Part shown: piece after piece, positions 9,453 to 16,673 of the stretch
Layout of the letters: the number at the start of each line of letters is the position of its first letter
How positions within the stretch are numbered: the stretch's first letter is position 1
Notes under the pieces: generated by a model
Databases searched by the model: none
Told to the model about the DNA's origin: nothing
What the model saw: the letters and a program-made list of their open reading frames with translations, nothing else
Translations under genes and position numbers: made by a program
Assembly (NCBI RefSeq): GCF_000219535.2
Contig: NZ_CP007806.1
Coordinates: 742,501-806,500 of the forward strand
Length of the DNA stretch: 64,000 nt
Reading direction: 5' to 3'
DNA from: Brevibacillus laterosporus LMG 15441
GTDB taxonomy: Bacteria > Bacillota > Bacilli > Brevibacillales > Brevibacillaceae

Positions 9453-9659
9453 TTGATCAGTATTTTTTCATTTAGCTGTGGTTACCGTTATAACAGCGAT
9501 AAGTCGAACTACAAAGGAGCTGGCGAGTAGCATGTCGATTCAGCTTTCTTTTGCTTACCTATTAAAAATAACCAGCCCAAGCTCACAGGATATGTGCCTC
9601 GTCTGGTTATCAATGCGTTAAAATATCTTGAAAAGTATAAGTATTTAGAAGCGTATTAA
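9453..9659 (+). pseudogene. Second decayed gene fragment
   Basis: On the plus strand a frame ending in TAA at 9657-9659 encodes LTGYVPRLVINALKYLEKYK near its C terminus. Upstream it reads CGYRYNSDKSNYKGAGE and is interrupted by a TAG at about 9528. No start or ribosome site is seen. The family is not recognised. Together with the neighbouring minus-strand remnant it shows that the 700 bp upstream of prkA is eroded coding DNA. Confidence 0.35.
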
Positions 9660-9703
9660 TGCCTAAAAACGAATACAGCCACAGAATCGTACGAACTTCT
9701 ACT

Positions 9704-9796
9704 TTACATATTCCAGGTCTTATCTTCGTTATATCCAGCCGTCAAGATGAAGAATAGAAAGACGACGAATACTCCACCAACAATAAACGTACCCAT
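9704..9796 (-). CDS. Small single-span membrane protein, 30 aa
   Basis: A 30-codon frame with a strong ribosome site (AAAGGAG, 9-nt spacing) before ATG 9796. Residues 4-19 (FIVGGVFVVFLFFILT) form one hydrophobic span, followed by a short polar tail AGYNEDKTWNM. The gene is divergent from prkA, 270 bp away. No family is recognised. The good ribosome site and membrane-like composition make it more likely real than not. Confidence 0.55.
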   Translation of the reverse strand: MGTFIVGGVFVVFLFFILTAGYNEDKTWNM

Positions 9797-9965
9797 AGAG
9801 TAGAGCTCCTTTCTTTACTGTAGTACATCCATTATAACGTAGACTGACTTTTTTGCCTATTGTATGACTTGACAGAATTGTTTCATCTTTTATGAAAACT
9901 TCTAACTACTTGAGTGAAACATGATGGGCATATCTGCATACTCATAGGAGAGAACCTAATTTTCG

Positions 9966-10008
9966 CCTGATATTTTGGGGTTTCTCAAGAATGCTAAAAA
10001 ATATCGGG
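9966..10008. promoter_or_regulatory. Inverted repeat in the prkA upstream region
   Basis: CCTGATATTTT at 9966-9976 and AAAATATCGGG at 9998-10008 pair over 11 positions with one G-U, around a 21-nt loop, and end 59 bp before the prkA start. It could be an operator or a leader hairpin. There is no T-run, so a simple terminator is unlikely. Confidence 0.4.
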
Positions 10009-10067
10009 ACATATATTTGTAAAAATTAATCTACAGTTATTGGCTGGTTTAGGGAGGAGTGACTTGC

Positions 10068-10958
10068 ATGGATATTTTACAAAGAATTGCAGAGCACCGG
10101 GCCCGTGAAGAAAAGTTAACGTGGAAAGGCACGTTTGCTGAATATCTTGAGCTTGTCCGCAAACATCCACAGATTGCTCAGACGGCTCATTCACGTGTCT
10201 ACAACATGATTAAAAGCCATGGGATTGAAGAAAATGAAGATGGTAGCAGGAGTTACAAATTTTTCGGACGTGAAATCTATGGTTTAGATCGTAGTGTTGA
10301 GCGACTGGTGGAGGAATACTTCCATTCTGCAGCAAGAAGATTGGACGTAAGAAAAAGAATTCTGTTGCTAATGGGCCCGGTCAGCGGGGGGAAATCAACA
10401 ATCGTAACGATGCTGAAGCGTGGTTTGGAGGAGTATTCCCGTACAGATGAAGGTGCAATTTATGCGCTAGAAGGATGCCCTATGCAAGAAGAACCCCTCC
10501 ACATGGTTCCGCATGAACTACGTCCTGAATTTGAGCAAGAATTTGGTGTGAAGATTGAAGGAGAGCTAACTCCTTTCAACAGAATGCGATTGGAAACAGA
10601 GTACGGTGGCCGAATAGAAGATTTCCCCGTAACACGGATTTTCTTTTCGGAGTCGAAAAGAGTGGGGATTGGTACCTTTAGCCCGTCTGATCCAAAATCG
10701 CAGGATATTGCCGATCTAACGGGGACTATCGATTTTTCTACGATTACGAAGTATGGTTCTGAATCTGATCCTCGTGCCTATCGGTTTGATGGTGAATTAA
10801 ACAAAGCGAACCGTGGTATCATGGAATTCCAAGAGATGCTGAAATGCGATGAAAAATTCCTGTGGCATTTATTATCGCTAACTCAAGAAGGTAATTTCAA
10901 AGCGGGTAGATTTGCTCTGATTTCAGCAGATGAATCGGTTATTATCTCATGGTACTAA
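10068..10958 (+). CDS. prkA: PrkA serine protein kinase, N-terminal part (interrupted by the element)
   Basis: Encodes residues 1-289 of PrkA, then seven or so foreign residues and a stop. The P-loop LLMGPVSGGKSTIVTMLKRG near residue 100 and the conserved blocks GTFSPSDPKSQDIADLTG and KCDEKFLWHLLSLTQEGNF identify it. Homology stops abruptly after RFALISADE, where PrkA should continue into ELIIAHTNE; that continuation lies 18.4 kb away at 29310. ATG 10068 follows GGAGGAG with 8-nt spacing and matches the start of other PrkA proteins. Joined halves would give 632 aa, the normal family length. In Bacillus PrkA acts in the sporulating mother cell. Confidence 0.95.
   Translation: MDILQRIAEHRAREEKLTWKGTFAEYLELVRKHPQIAQTAHSRVYNMIKSHGIEENEDGSRSYKFFGREIYGLDRSVERLVEEYFHSAARRLDVRKRILLLMGPVSGGKSTIVTMLKRGLEEYSRTDEGAIYALEGCPMQEEPLHMVPHELRPEFEQEFGVKIEGELTPFNRMRLETEYGGRIEDFPVTRIFFSESKRVGIGTFSPSDPKSQDIADLTGTIDFSTITKYGSESDPRAYRFDGELNKANRGIMEFQEMLKCDEKFLWHLLSLTQEGNFKAGRFALISADESVIISWY
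10929..10933. other. attL core GATGA
   Basis: Left junction: the prkA sequence TTTCAGCAGATGA is followed by element DNA ATCGGTTATTATC. The core is in frame as GAT GA. It is the longest string shared by the two junctions; the true crossover dinucleotide of the serine recombinase lies inside it. Confidence 0.85.
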
Positions 10959-12587
10959 AAAATCATCTTGCAGTATGTTATGCTTTAATACTGGATATAT
11001 GACATGTTTAGCTGGTTTTCTCCCCCGCCCTTTTTCAATTATTGTAATATAGGCATGGTCAAAAACAGAGCGTAGAATTTTGTTTCTCTGTGTTTTATTA
11101 GTATTGGTTTTATATGCTTCTAAAATCGAACCAATATTTTTTTTGATAATTTGAGGGTCAAATTTTTGTTCATTATTTTCTGTTGATTGGTTCTCTTTTA
11201 TATCATTTAGTTTCTCCATCTCTCTATCAATTTCCGCTTTACGTTCCAAAAACATTTCATCTGTATAGATACCATTTTCATACTTGTCATAAATAAAACT
11301 GAGTCTATTTTTTAGTTCTTTAGTTCTTTGCTCAAAATATCCAGTTAAATCTTCAATAAGATCAGCATTATTTGTTTCTTTATCCTCAGTAAGCTTTGTT
11401 GAAATTTCTTCTTTTAATAAATCGTCTTCCATGTCATGAAAGTGTCTTAGAGTTTCCAATAAATCTTCCTCAATTGCTCTGTATTTCACAAAAGTACATC
11501 CAGAGGTAGTACACCACAAAAATTCCTTGTGATAAGTGTTTATAGTCCCTGCTTTAGTTTTATAATTTTGGGTACTATACTGTCTTACCATACGTTTACC
11601 GCATTGATTACATATACACAATCCAGCAAGTTCACAAGGTGAAAAATCCATTTTTGTTCTAGGTTTGTGAGATGAGTCCTTGACTTTTTTTTGAGCAAGT
11701 TCCCATGTTTCCATATCAATAATTGCAGGGATAGCATTAGGTACTATTATGTGTTCTTCTTCAGGACGAACTACTCTTTTTCCATTAATAGTTTGATGCA
11801 CTCGGAACTTCATTGTCCCTATGTATCTTTCATTTGTTATTAGTTGTTTTAATTGCATAAAAGTCCATTCTCTTTTACCCTGTGGCGTTTTAATCGGTGT
11901 CTTCTTACTAAAATAAGTTGCAAGAGCGCGAAAACTCACATCGCGGCGTGTACCGTTTTCTTGTGGAACACCATTAACATAGTAATTAAAAATCATTCTA
12001 ACAACTGCCGCTTGTTCTTCATTTATTTCTAATTTTTTTGTTGTCTTATTGTAGTTAAAACCAAACGGAGCCGCACCAGCAACCCAACGTCCAGCCATTG
12101 CGTTATTCACACGCCCCCCGAAAAGTCGCTCCCTAGTAGTTTCAAATTCTTCCCTAGACATAAATAGTTCAAACCTAATTTGTCTTAGGTCTGAGGAATT
12201 TCGAGGGTCGTATGTTTTGTATGGAGTAATAATAAAAATACGGTTATCAACAATTAAATCATATATTATCCCCATATCTGTATATGATCCGCGCCCCATC
12301 CGTGATATCTCTTTCACAGCAATAGCCTGATACTTCTTCACTCGAAGTTCCTCAATTACATTTTGAAATACAGGTCTAGTAGAAATTTTATCTCCCGAAC
12401 CAACTTCAGCTTTTTGAGTAAAAGGAATGCCTAATGGTTCTAAAATGCGATCCATTATTTCTTTTTGTTCTTTTAGAACATCTTCACCGGTACGTCTTTC
12501 GCGTTCCTCATCTTGGCGAGATCGGCGTAAATAGTTAATTATATTTTCAATCCCAAGCTCAATTAAATACTCGCGTTTTAATGACAA
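10947..12587 (-). CDS. Large serine recombinase (skin-element type site-specific recombinase)
   Basis: A 546-aa recombinase expected to excise the element. The N-terminal resolvase domain has YLRRSRQ with nucleophile Ser23 and the later EISRMGRG block. Next come the recombinase domain (GAAPFGFNY, about residues 175-300), a zinc-ribbon with CICNQCGKRMV and a later CTTSGC, and a coiled coil near 420-490. Translation starts at TTG 12587, which sits 8 nt after AGGAGG; an overlapping ATG four nt nearer encodes only four codons. Its stop lies 13 bp from the left core, the usual place for the integrase of such elements. No frame damage is seen, unlike most phage genes here. Confidence 0.93.
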   Translation of the reverse strand: MSLKREYLIELGIENIINYLRRSRQDEERERRTGEDVLKEQKEIMDRILEPLGIPFTQKAEVGSGDKISTRPVFQNVIEELRVKKYQAIAVKEISRMGRGSYTDMGIIYDLIVDNRIFIITPYKTYDPRNSSDLRQIRFELFMSREEFETTRERLFGGRVNNAMAGRWVAGAAPFGFNYNKTTKKLEINEEQAAVVRMIFNYYVNGVPQENGTRRDVSFRALATYFSKKTPIKTPQGKREWTFMQLKQLITNERYIGTMKFRVHQTINGKRVVRPEEEHIIVPNAIPAIIDMETWELAQKKVKDSSHKPRTKMDFSPCELAGLCICNQCGKRMVRQYSTQNYKTKAGTINTYHKEFLWCTTSGCTFVKYRAIEEDLLETLRHFHDMEDDLLKEEISTKLTEDKETNNADLIEDLTGYFEQRTKELKNRLSFIYDKYENGIYTDEMFLERKAEIDREMEKLNDIKENQSTENNEQKFDPQIIKKNIGSILEAYKTNTNKTQRNKILRSVFDHAYITIIEKGRGRKPAKHVIYPVLKHNILQDDFLVP

Positions 12588-12600
12588 TTCATTTTCCTCC

Positions 12601-12658
12601 TTTTGGTTTGATCATAGTTGATTACAATCTATTATATACAAACCAAAAGAAATGTAAA
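12601..12658 (-). promoter_or_regulatory. Promoter and inverted repeat upstream of the recombinase
   Basis: On the minus strand a TTTACA -35 (12653-12658) and TATAAT -10 (12631-12636) are spaced 16 bp. A perfect 10-bp inverted repeat, TTTTGGTTTG at 12601-12610 and CAAACCAAAA at 12639-12648, has one arm in the promoter spacer and the other next to the ribosome site. This looks like an operator or a control hairpin. The -10 could also be read as a sporulation-sigma type (TATATAATA against CATANNNTA), so the sigma factor is open. Confidence 0.55.
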
Positions 12659-12737
12659 ATAAATCCGCTCCAAATAATAGTAAAAAATAGGTATAAAAAA
12701 AGCTTATAAAGCCTCTCCATTAGGTTTTAGATGGTGT

Positions 12738-12885
12738 AAATTTATATCATGAGATTTAAAGGTTAGTCGCCTGCTGGTGGCTATTTTAATTTCTTAGTAT
12801 AGAAAGTATATTGAAAAAATTACCAAAAAGCAGTTTACTTATAAACAGATCGGTGATAACATGAATTTATGGTAAATATTACCAA
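12738..12885 (+). repeat. Leader repeat, copy 1
   Basis: A ~148-bp leader upstream of the 12907 gene, almost identical to 13465-13612. It begins TTTATATCATGAG, contains the hairpin AGTCGCC-tgct-GGTGGCT followed by a U-rich tract, and ends with the palindrome GGTAAATATTACC. A hairpin of the same shape is present in copy 3, so its structure is conserved while its loop varies. An attenuator or terminator role is inferred. Confidence 0.7.
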
Positions 12886-12906
12886 ATGTAATTTGAGGTG
12901 ATTGTT

Positions 12907-13239
12907 GTGAAGAAGCTTTTAGTATCATTATCTACTTTTGCGGTATTTACTGGTGCTTTAGCTGTTCCTACTTTTGCAGCTACTGAGGTTAACACTGTAA
13001 ATGAAACAAACTCTCAAGTATTATTGGTTAAACCGGCATTTGATGTTAACAAAGGTGGAATAGTATCGCTGTATTCAGCTGGTATAGGATATTATGAGGT
13101 ATATGGTTATGGTCTAAGTGTTTATAAACAAGGCGGAACATGGTATCTATCTGCCTCACCGAATGCTCAAAGTGGGACATTATATGCATATGACACTAAC
13201 GGAAATTTTATTAGAACATATGTTGTTACTGTTCACTAG
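12907..13239 (+). CDS. Secreted small protein, family member 1
   Basis: A 110-aa protein with a clear signal peptide (KKLLVSLSTFAVFTGALAV, cleavage probably after PTFAA). The mature part is Tyr/Gly-rich and includes GGTWYLSASPNAQSGTLYAY. It is a paralogue of the 13634 gene: the leader sequences are nearly identical, the mature parts share a GTWYL core. GTG 12907 is the start, preceded by GAGGTGAT; an upstream in-frame GTG overlaps that site. The function is unknown; an exported effector or surface protein of the element is possible. Confidence 0.75.
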   Translation: MKKLLVSLSTFAVFTGALAVPTFAATEVNTVNETNSQVLLVKPAFDVNKGGIVSLYSAGIGYYEVYGYGLSVYKQGGTWYLSASPNAQSGTLYAYDTNGNFIRTYVVTVH

Positions 13240-13300
13240 TTAATATTTTTAGATAGTGGTACAATAAAATAAGTCCAAAAGAACTAAAAACCAATGAAAT

Positions 13301-13344
13301 AAATCCCGTTTCTTACTTGTTAAAAGTGGAACGGGATTTTGTTT
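13301..13344 (+). terminator. Terminator after secreted protein 1
   Basis: AAATCCCGTT pairs with AACGGGATTT across a ~20-nt partly structured loop, then T-rich sequence. Confidence 0.75.
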
Positions 13345-13410
13345 CTATATTATTTTATTGGTTAAGTGAGTTCAAAATTTGGGAAATGAGGTTACTTTTT
13401 TTGTGTTTTT

Positions 13411-13453
13411 CTTATGTACTTAATGTTTACATCATGTCGCAAGAACTCTGTTT
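13411..13453. repeat. 43-bp direct repeat, copy 1
   Basis: CTTATGTACTTAATGTTTAC and the following ATCATGTCGCAAGAACTCTG match 15469-15511 with only a few differences. The second copy lies inside the inverted-repeat block at 15469-15676, so this may be a stray half of that element. Confidence 0.65.
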
Positions 13454-13464
13454 AATATAAGGAT

Positions 13465-13612
13465 AATTTATATCATGAGATTTAAAGGTTAGTCACCTGC
13501 TGGTGGCTATTTTAATTTCTTGGTATAGAAAGTATATTGAAAAAATTACCAAAAAGCAGTTTACTTATAAACAGATCGGTGATAACATGAATTCATGGTA
13601 AATATTACCAAA
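13465..13612 (+). repeat. Leader repeat, copy 2
   Basis: A near-identical copy of 12738-12885, 726-727 bp downstream, again ending just before a GTG-started secreted-protein gene. The whole leader-plus-gene unit has therefore been duplicated in tandem. The hairpin here is AGTCACC-tgct-GGTGGCT; the A/G difference from copy 1 keeps pairing. Confidence 0.7.
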
Positions 13613-13633
13613 TAAATTTTGAGGTGATTTGTT

Positions 13634-13963
13634 GTGAAGAAACTGTTAGCATCTTTATCTACTTTCGCGGTTCTTACTGGTGCTTTAGCTGTTCCTACTT
13701 TTGCAGCTACTGAGGTTAATACAGCAAAAGAAACAAATTCTCAAGTATTAAAGATTCAACCAAATCTGAGTGTAAAACGTGACGGGAATACATCATTGTA
13801 TACTTCACCATTCACTTCTTATACGGTTGAAGGTCACGGTTTACATGTTGCGAAAATTGACGGAACATGGTATTTGTTTGCCGATCGTGATGCTAGGAAT
13901 GGAGACTTATATGAATATTACAATGGAAGCCAAATAAAAAGATTTGATGTCGTGGTAAGATAA
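13634..13963 (+). CDS. Secreted small protein, family member 2
   Basis: A 109-aa exported protein with signal peptide KKLLASLSTFAVLTGALAV and probable cleavage near PTFAA. The N-terminal ~45 residues are almost identical to member 1, while the mature C-terminal half has diverged strongly (SYTVEGHGLHVAKIDGTWYL). Start GTG 13634 follows GAGGTGATT. Such divergence after tandem duplication is what one expects of toxins, immunity proteins or other antagonistic factors, but there is no domain to prove it. Confidence 0.75.
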   Translation: MKKLLASLSTFAVLTGALAVPTFAATEVNTAKETNSQVLKIQPNLSVKRDGNTSLYTSPFTSYTVEGHGLHVAKIDGTWYLFADRDARNGDLYEYYNGSQIKRFDVVVR

Positions 13964-14023
13964 CTTAAAATTTCTGTCGACTACCTAAGATGATGACTCT
14001 ATAAGAGTAAAAAACATAAAGAT

Positions 14024-14066
14024 ATCCCGTCCCACTTCAAATAATTGTGGAACGGGATGTTTATTT
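14024..14066 (+). terminator. Terminator after secreted protein 2
   Basis: ATCCCGTCCCAC pairs with GTGGAACGGGAT (one bulge), then TTTATTTT. It corresponds to the terminator at 13301. Confidence 0.75.
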
Positions 14067-14097
14067 TAAATGATTAAATTACTTTTACTCTTTACAT

Positions 14098-14127
14098 TAA
14101 AAAAGCACCTTAGTTGGTGTTTTTTTT
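14098..14127 (+). terminator. Intrinsic terminator
   Basis: AAAAAGCACC, loop TTAGTT, then GGTGTTTTTTTT. It is one of three terminators in 230 bp; the stretch 13964-14443 holds terminators and the third leader repeat but no gene that I can see. Confidence 0.65.
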
Positions 14128-14224
14128 ATACTTATTATACAGGATGGTAGAGGCTACATGGCGGAATATTGGCGGTAGAATGGCGCTCCATTTGGAGAAT
14201 AAGGTTGTAAATAAAAGCAACGAC

Positions 14225-14253
14225 AGCTACTCGATCATTCGGGTAGCTTTTTT
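14225..14253 (+). terminator. Intrinsic terminator before leader copy 3
   Basis: AGCTACTC and GGGTAGCT pair around an ~11-nt loop and are followed by TTTTTT. Confidence 0.7.
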
Positions 14254-14255
14254 GT

Positions 14256-14310
14256 AGTAAATTTATATCATGAGATTTAAAGGTTAGTCACCTTCGGGTG
14301 GCTATTTTTT
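14256..14310 (+). repeat. Leader repeat, copy 3 (5' part only)
   Basis: GTAAATTTATATCATGAGAT and the following AAAGGTTAGTCACC match copies 1 and 2. The hairpin is AGTCACC-ttcg-GGTGGCT with a stable UUCG loop and then ATTTTTTAT. It lies right behind another terminator, so it is unlikely to exist only to end an upstream transcript. Confidence 0.65.
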
Positions 14311-14443
14311 ATATTGCTTTCAAATTAATATTCGACAATATATTGGTTTGATTGAAAAAGGTGTCGAATTTTTTACATATATTTACCTATTTTTGAATGT
14401 TATGCTTATATTGTAAAAAAAAGTCTGAAAGGATTTGAAAAAC

Positions 14444-15124
14444 ATGAAAAAAGTCTTACTTTCACTTTCGATGTTAGCTCTTTTAACAGCTATAGCAGTA
14501 CCAGCAGAAGCTTATGATAAAATTAATACTGCTGCTGAATCATCTACCGCTAAAAAAAGTATTGAAGAGAATCAAAATAAATATGTCGAAATGTTAGCAG
14601 AATATGTTATTAGAAAAGAGGATGGAACAATCTCTTTAGATCAATCGTACCATTCTGAATTATCAATCCCTGAAGAATTTGTTGATGATATTCAGAATCA
14701 TATTAATGATTTGAACATACAAGTAAAAGAGGGTAATATTGTAGTAAATAAAGACCTAAGTATCACGACCATAAAAGAGAACAAAAAAAGAAGTAATAAA
14801 GTAATGGCAATGGCAAAAGAACGTTCTCTAAAAGGCAACGTAGACATTAAAGTATATTGGTGGGGTTATGGAATGTGGCTAGATGATAGGGCTACTAGAG
14901 ATATGATACGCCAACATAAAGCAGGAGTCGCATTTGCTACGTTATTAGCCATGATAAATGTCATTTTGGACTATCCTGATTCAAAATCAGTTACTTTTGT
15001 TTCATCTTTAATAGCCTGGTTTCTCCAAACTACTGTTAATAAAATAGAAGAAGCAAATGAAGGTAATGGGGTTTTGATTACTACTACAAATCTAACTTTT
15101 GGTTTTGTAGTTGAACCGCTATAA
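14444..15124 (+). CDS. Secreted protein with hydrophobic C-terminal segment
   Basis: A 226-aa protein with a signal peptide (KKVLLSLSMLALLTAIAV, cleavage near AEA). Charged helical sequence covers residues ~30-125. KVYWWGYGMWLDDRATRDMI follows near 140, then a hydrophobic stretch around GVAFATLLAMINVIL and a C-terminal part rich in T and F. Start ATG 14444 is chosen; a TTG three codons earlier overlaps the AAGGATT ribosome site. The leader and signal-peptide style match the two genes upstream. The function is unknown; the late hydrophobic segment would fit a membrane-active exported protein. Confidence 0.7.
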   Translation: MKKVLLSLSMLALLTAIAVPAEAYDKINTAAESSTAKKSIEENQNKYVEMLAEYVIRKEDGTISLDQSYHSELSIPEEFVDDIQNHINDLNIQVKEGNIVVNKDLSITTIKENKKRSNKVMAMAKERSLKGNVDIKVYWWGYGMWLDDRATRDMIRQHKAGVAFATLLAMINVILDYPDSKSVTFVSSLIAWFLQTTVNKIEEANEGNGVLITTTNLTFGFVVEPL

Positions 15125-15182
15125 TAATACTTTATAGATGTTAAGTTTGCAGAGACAGAGGTGAGTCAGCATAGATAAGAAA

Positions 15183-15440
15183 ATGCCACCTAGCAAAACA
15201 GATCGGTTTAAAAAAGTTTGGTTTTATATCCAATTAGTTATTGCAATTTTTGTTACAATTTATTTGTTTGTCCATTTAGATGACGAAGATACTGGAAAGA
15301 CATACATAGCTATGTTAATCTTACTAGGCCTTAATGCATTAGCTCTTTTACTTAAAAGGCAATTTTTTCTATTTGCCATTTATCTGTGTTTAATATTATA
15401 CAGTAATAAAAAATGGCTTAGTGCGATATTGTTTGGCTGA
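15183..15440 (+). CDS. Small membrane protein, 85 aa
   Basis: Two to three hydrophobic segments (WFYIQLVIAIFVTIYLFV, YIAMLILLGLNALALLL, FFLFAIYLCLILY). The only in-frame ATG is at 15183, while the nearest good ribosome site (GAGGTGAG, 15158) fits a short GTG frame that stops after five codons, so initiation may be by reinitiation. Placed 58 bp behind the exported protein at 14444, it could be its immunity or partner protein; this is a guess from position and topology. Confidence 0.5.
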   Translation: MPPSKTDRFKKVWFYIQLVIAIFVTIYLFVHLDDEDTGKTYIAMLILLGLNALALLLKRQFFLFAIYLCLILYSNKKWLSAILFG

Positions 15441-15443
15441 GAT

Positions 15444-15470
15444 TAAGCACCCAATGTGGTGCTTTTTTCT
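15444..15470 (+). terminator. Terminator after the 85-aa membrane protein
   Basis: AAGCACC, loop CAATGT, GGTGCTTTTTTC. Confidence 0.8.
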
Positions 15471-15676
15471 TTTGTACTTATTGTTTACATCATGTCGCAA
15501 TAACTCTGTTTGAACTGTAGTTTCTGTAACATTAATAGGGGTTTTTGTTTACAATAACTAATTTAGCGGAAATGGGTATTTTAACCAGTTGAGTTTCTGT
15601 AAGCAATAACCTTCATTTCTGTAACAGTAACCCTAGTTTCTGCTGCATGATGTATGCAATAAGTACACAAAAGAAA
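15469..15676. repeat. Inverted-repeat block with iteron-like TTTCTGTAA repeats
   Basis: The ends are inverted copies of each other: TTTTGTACTTATTG...ATCATG at 15470-15495 and CATGAT...CAATAAGTACACAAAAG at about 15649-15676. Inside, TTTCTGTAA or a close variant occurs at 15521, 15594, 15616 and 15637; the last three are 21-22 bp apart, two turns of the helix. No gene is present. This could be a protein-binding array (replication or repression) or a small mobile-element remnant. Confidence 0.55.
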
Positions 15677-15740
15677 AGAAATAAATATATATAGGTCATG
15701 TTGATAGATATTTTCTCTACTAAACAAGGAGGATGAAACA

Positions 15741-16100
15741 ATGCCTAGCAAACCATTAAAGACGTGTTTACATTCCAGATGTCCAACACTAACAAGAAAA
15801 GCTTATTGCCCTTTGCATCAAAAGAAACAAGTCCAGTAGTATGATAGGGAACGTGGATCATCTACGCAACGTGGCTATGATGCCAAGTGGAGAAAAGCAA
15901 GAGTAGGATTTTTAAGAAAGCACCCACTCTGCAAACATTGCTTTGATAAAGGCTTACTAATTGGTGCTACAGTAGTTGATCATATCGTTCCACACAAGGG
16001 AGATAAGACGCTGTTTTGGGATCGGAACAACTGGCAGCCATTATGTGAGCAGTGTCATAACCGGAAGACCGCTAAAGAAGATAGAGGCTCTTGGAGATGA
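15741..16100 (+). pseudogene. Phage HNH endonuclease, premature stop
   Basis: A 119-codon frame with a good AAGGAGG site and the phage HNH nuclease pattern: QRGYDAKWRKARVGFLRKHP, two zinc-type cysteine pairs, DHIVPHKGD and NWQPLCEQCHNRKT. Codon 33 (15837-15839) is TAG where the frame otherwise continues perfectly into YDRERGSSTQRG. Such nucleases normally sit beside the terminase and help packaging. The single nonsense change suggests recent loss. Confidence 0.8.
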
Positions 16101-16310
16101 GGCTTTAAAAAGATTCAACCACCGACAAAGGATAGACGGTGGTTAAAAAGTGGTAAAAGATTGGGATTACAAGCTCATTGGTTCTGGAACTGCGGCTACA
16201 GCATTTCCATAATTTATTAGATGAATAAAAATAGAAAATGACTGGGTGGATTAATTGATTCATATGAATCATTTTCACGGAATTTTTTTCGTTAATTTAA
16301 AGCATGTTTG

Positions 16311-16673
16311 TTAACAAAATCCGCAGAAATAGCAGCAGTCTAAAGAACTCAATCCACTTTTTCCGCATCGTCGTATACAATCGGAATTGAAAGGATGATA
16401 GGAATCAAGCATAGGTGGAAGAGGTTGAGGGTTAAGAGCATAGGAATACGGATAAGGATATGGATATGGCTGTGGACTATAAGGCACTGGTTGACTCATA
16501 CCGTATGGTGTTGACGGCGGGTATGGCATAGATTCTGTACATATTGTATGCCAAGGCCTTGTTTTATACTGTCTACATACAGGTTCGCATTCTTCAACTG
16601 TACCTGGATTTTCTCCAGATGTGCAATCCTGCATACATTGCTCATAGGTATAAGGGACATTATAACAAACCAA
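16311..16673 (-). CDS. Cys/Pro/Tyr-rich coat-like protein
   Basis: A 120-aa low-complexity protein. It has an N-terminal cysteine-rich part (EQCMQDCTSG, VEECEPVCRQY), a central Pro/Tyr tract (PYPYPYPYSY), and a C-terminal cysteine cluster (CIRRCG, DCCYFCGFC). There is no signal peptide. TTG 16673 is the likely start since AAGGAG is 8 nt upstream; an earlier GTG overlaps that site. The composition resembles spore coat or exosporium proteins. Its presence in an element that should leave prkA during sporulation makes a spore role attractive but unproven. Confidence 0.6.
   Translation of the reverse strand: MVCYNVPYTYEQCMQDCTSGENPGTVEECEPVCRQYKTRPWHTICTESMPYPPSTPYGMSQPVPYSPQPYPYPYPYSYALNPQPLPPMLDSYHPFNSDCIRRCGKSGLSSLDCCYFCGFC

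Noticed and set aside
9259-9456. 65-codon plus-strand frame upstream of prkA
   Set aside because: It has no ribosome site and lies opposite the more protein-like minus-strand remnant.
9912-9942. Possible sporulation-sigma promoter for prkA (CATACT at 9937, GAAAC upstream)
   Set aside because: The -10 is suggestive, but no -35 at a proper distance is convincing; left out as a feature.
12591-12602. ATG-started mini-frame (four codons) as the true start of the recombinase
   Set aside because: It is out of frame with the recombinase and too close to the AGGAGG; TTG 12587 has ideal spacing and frame.
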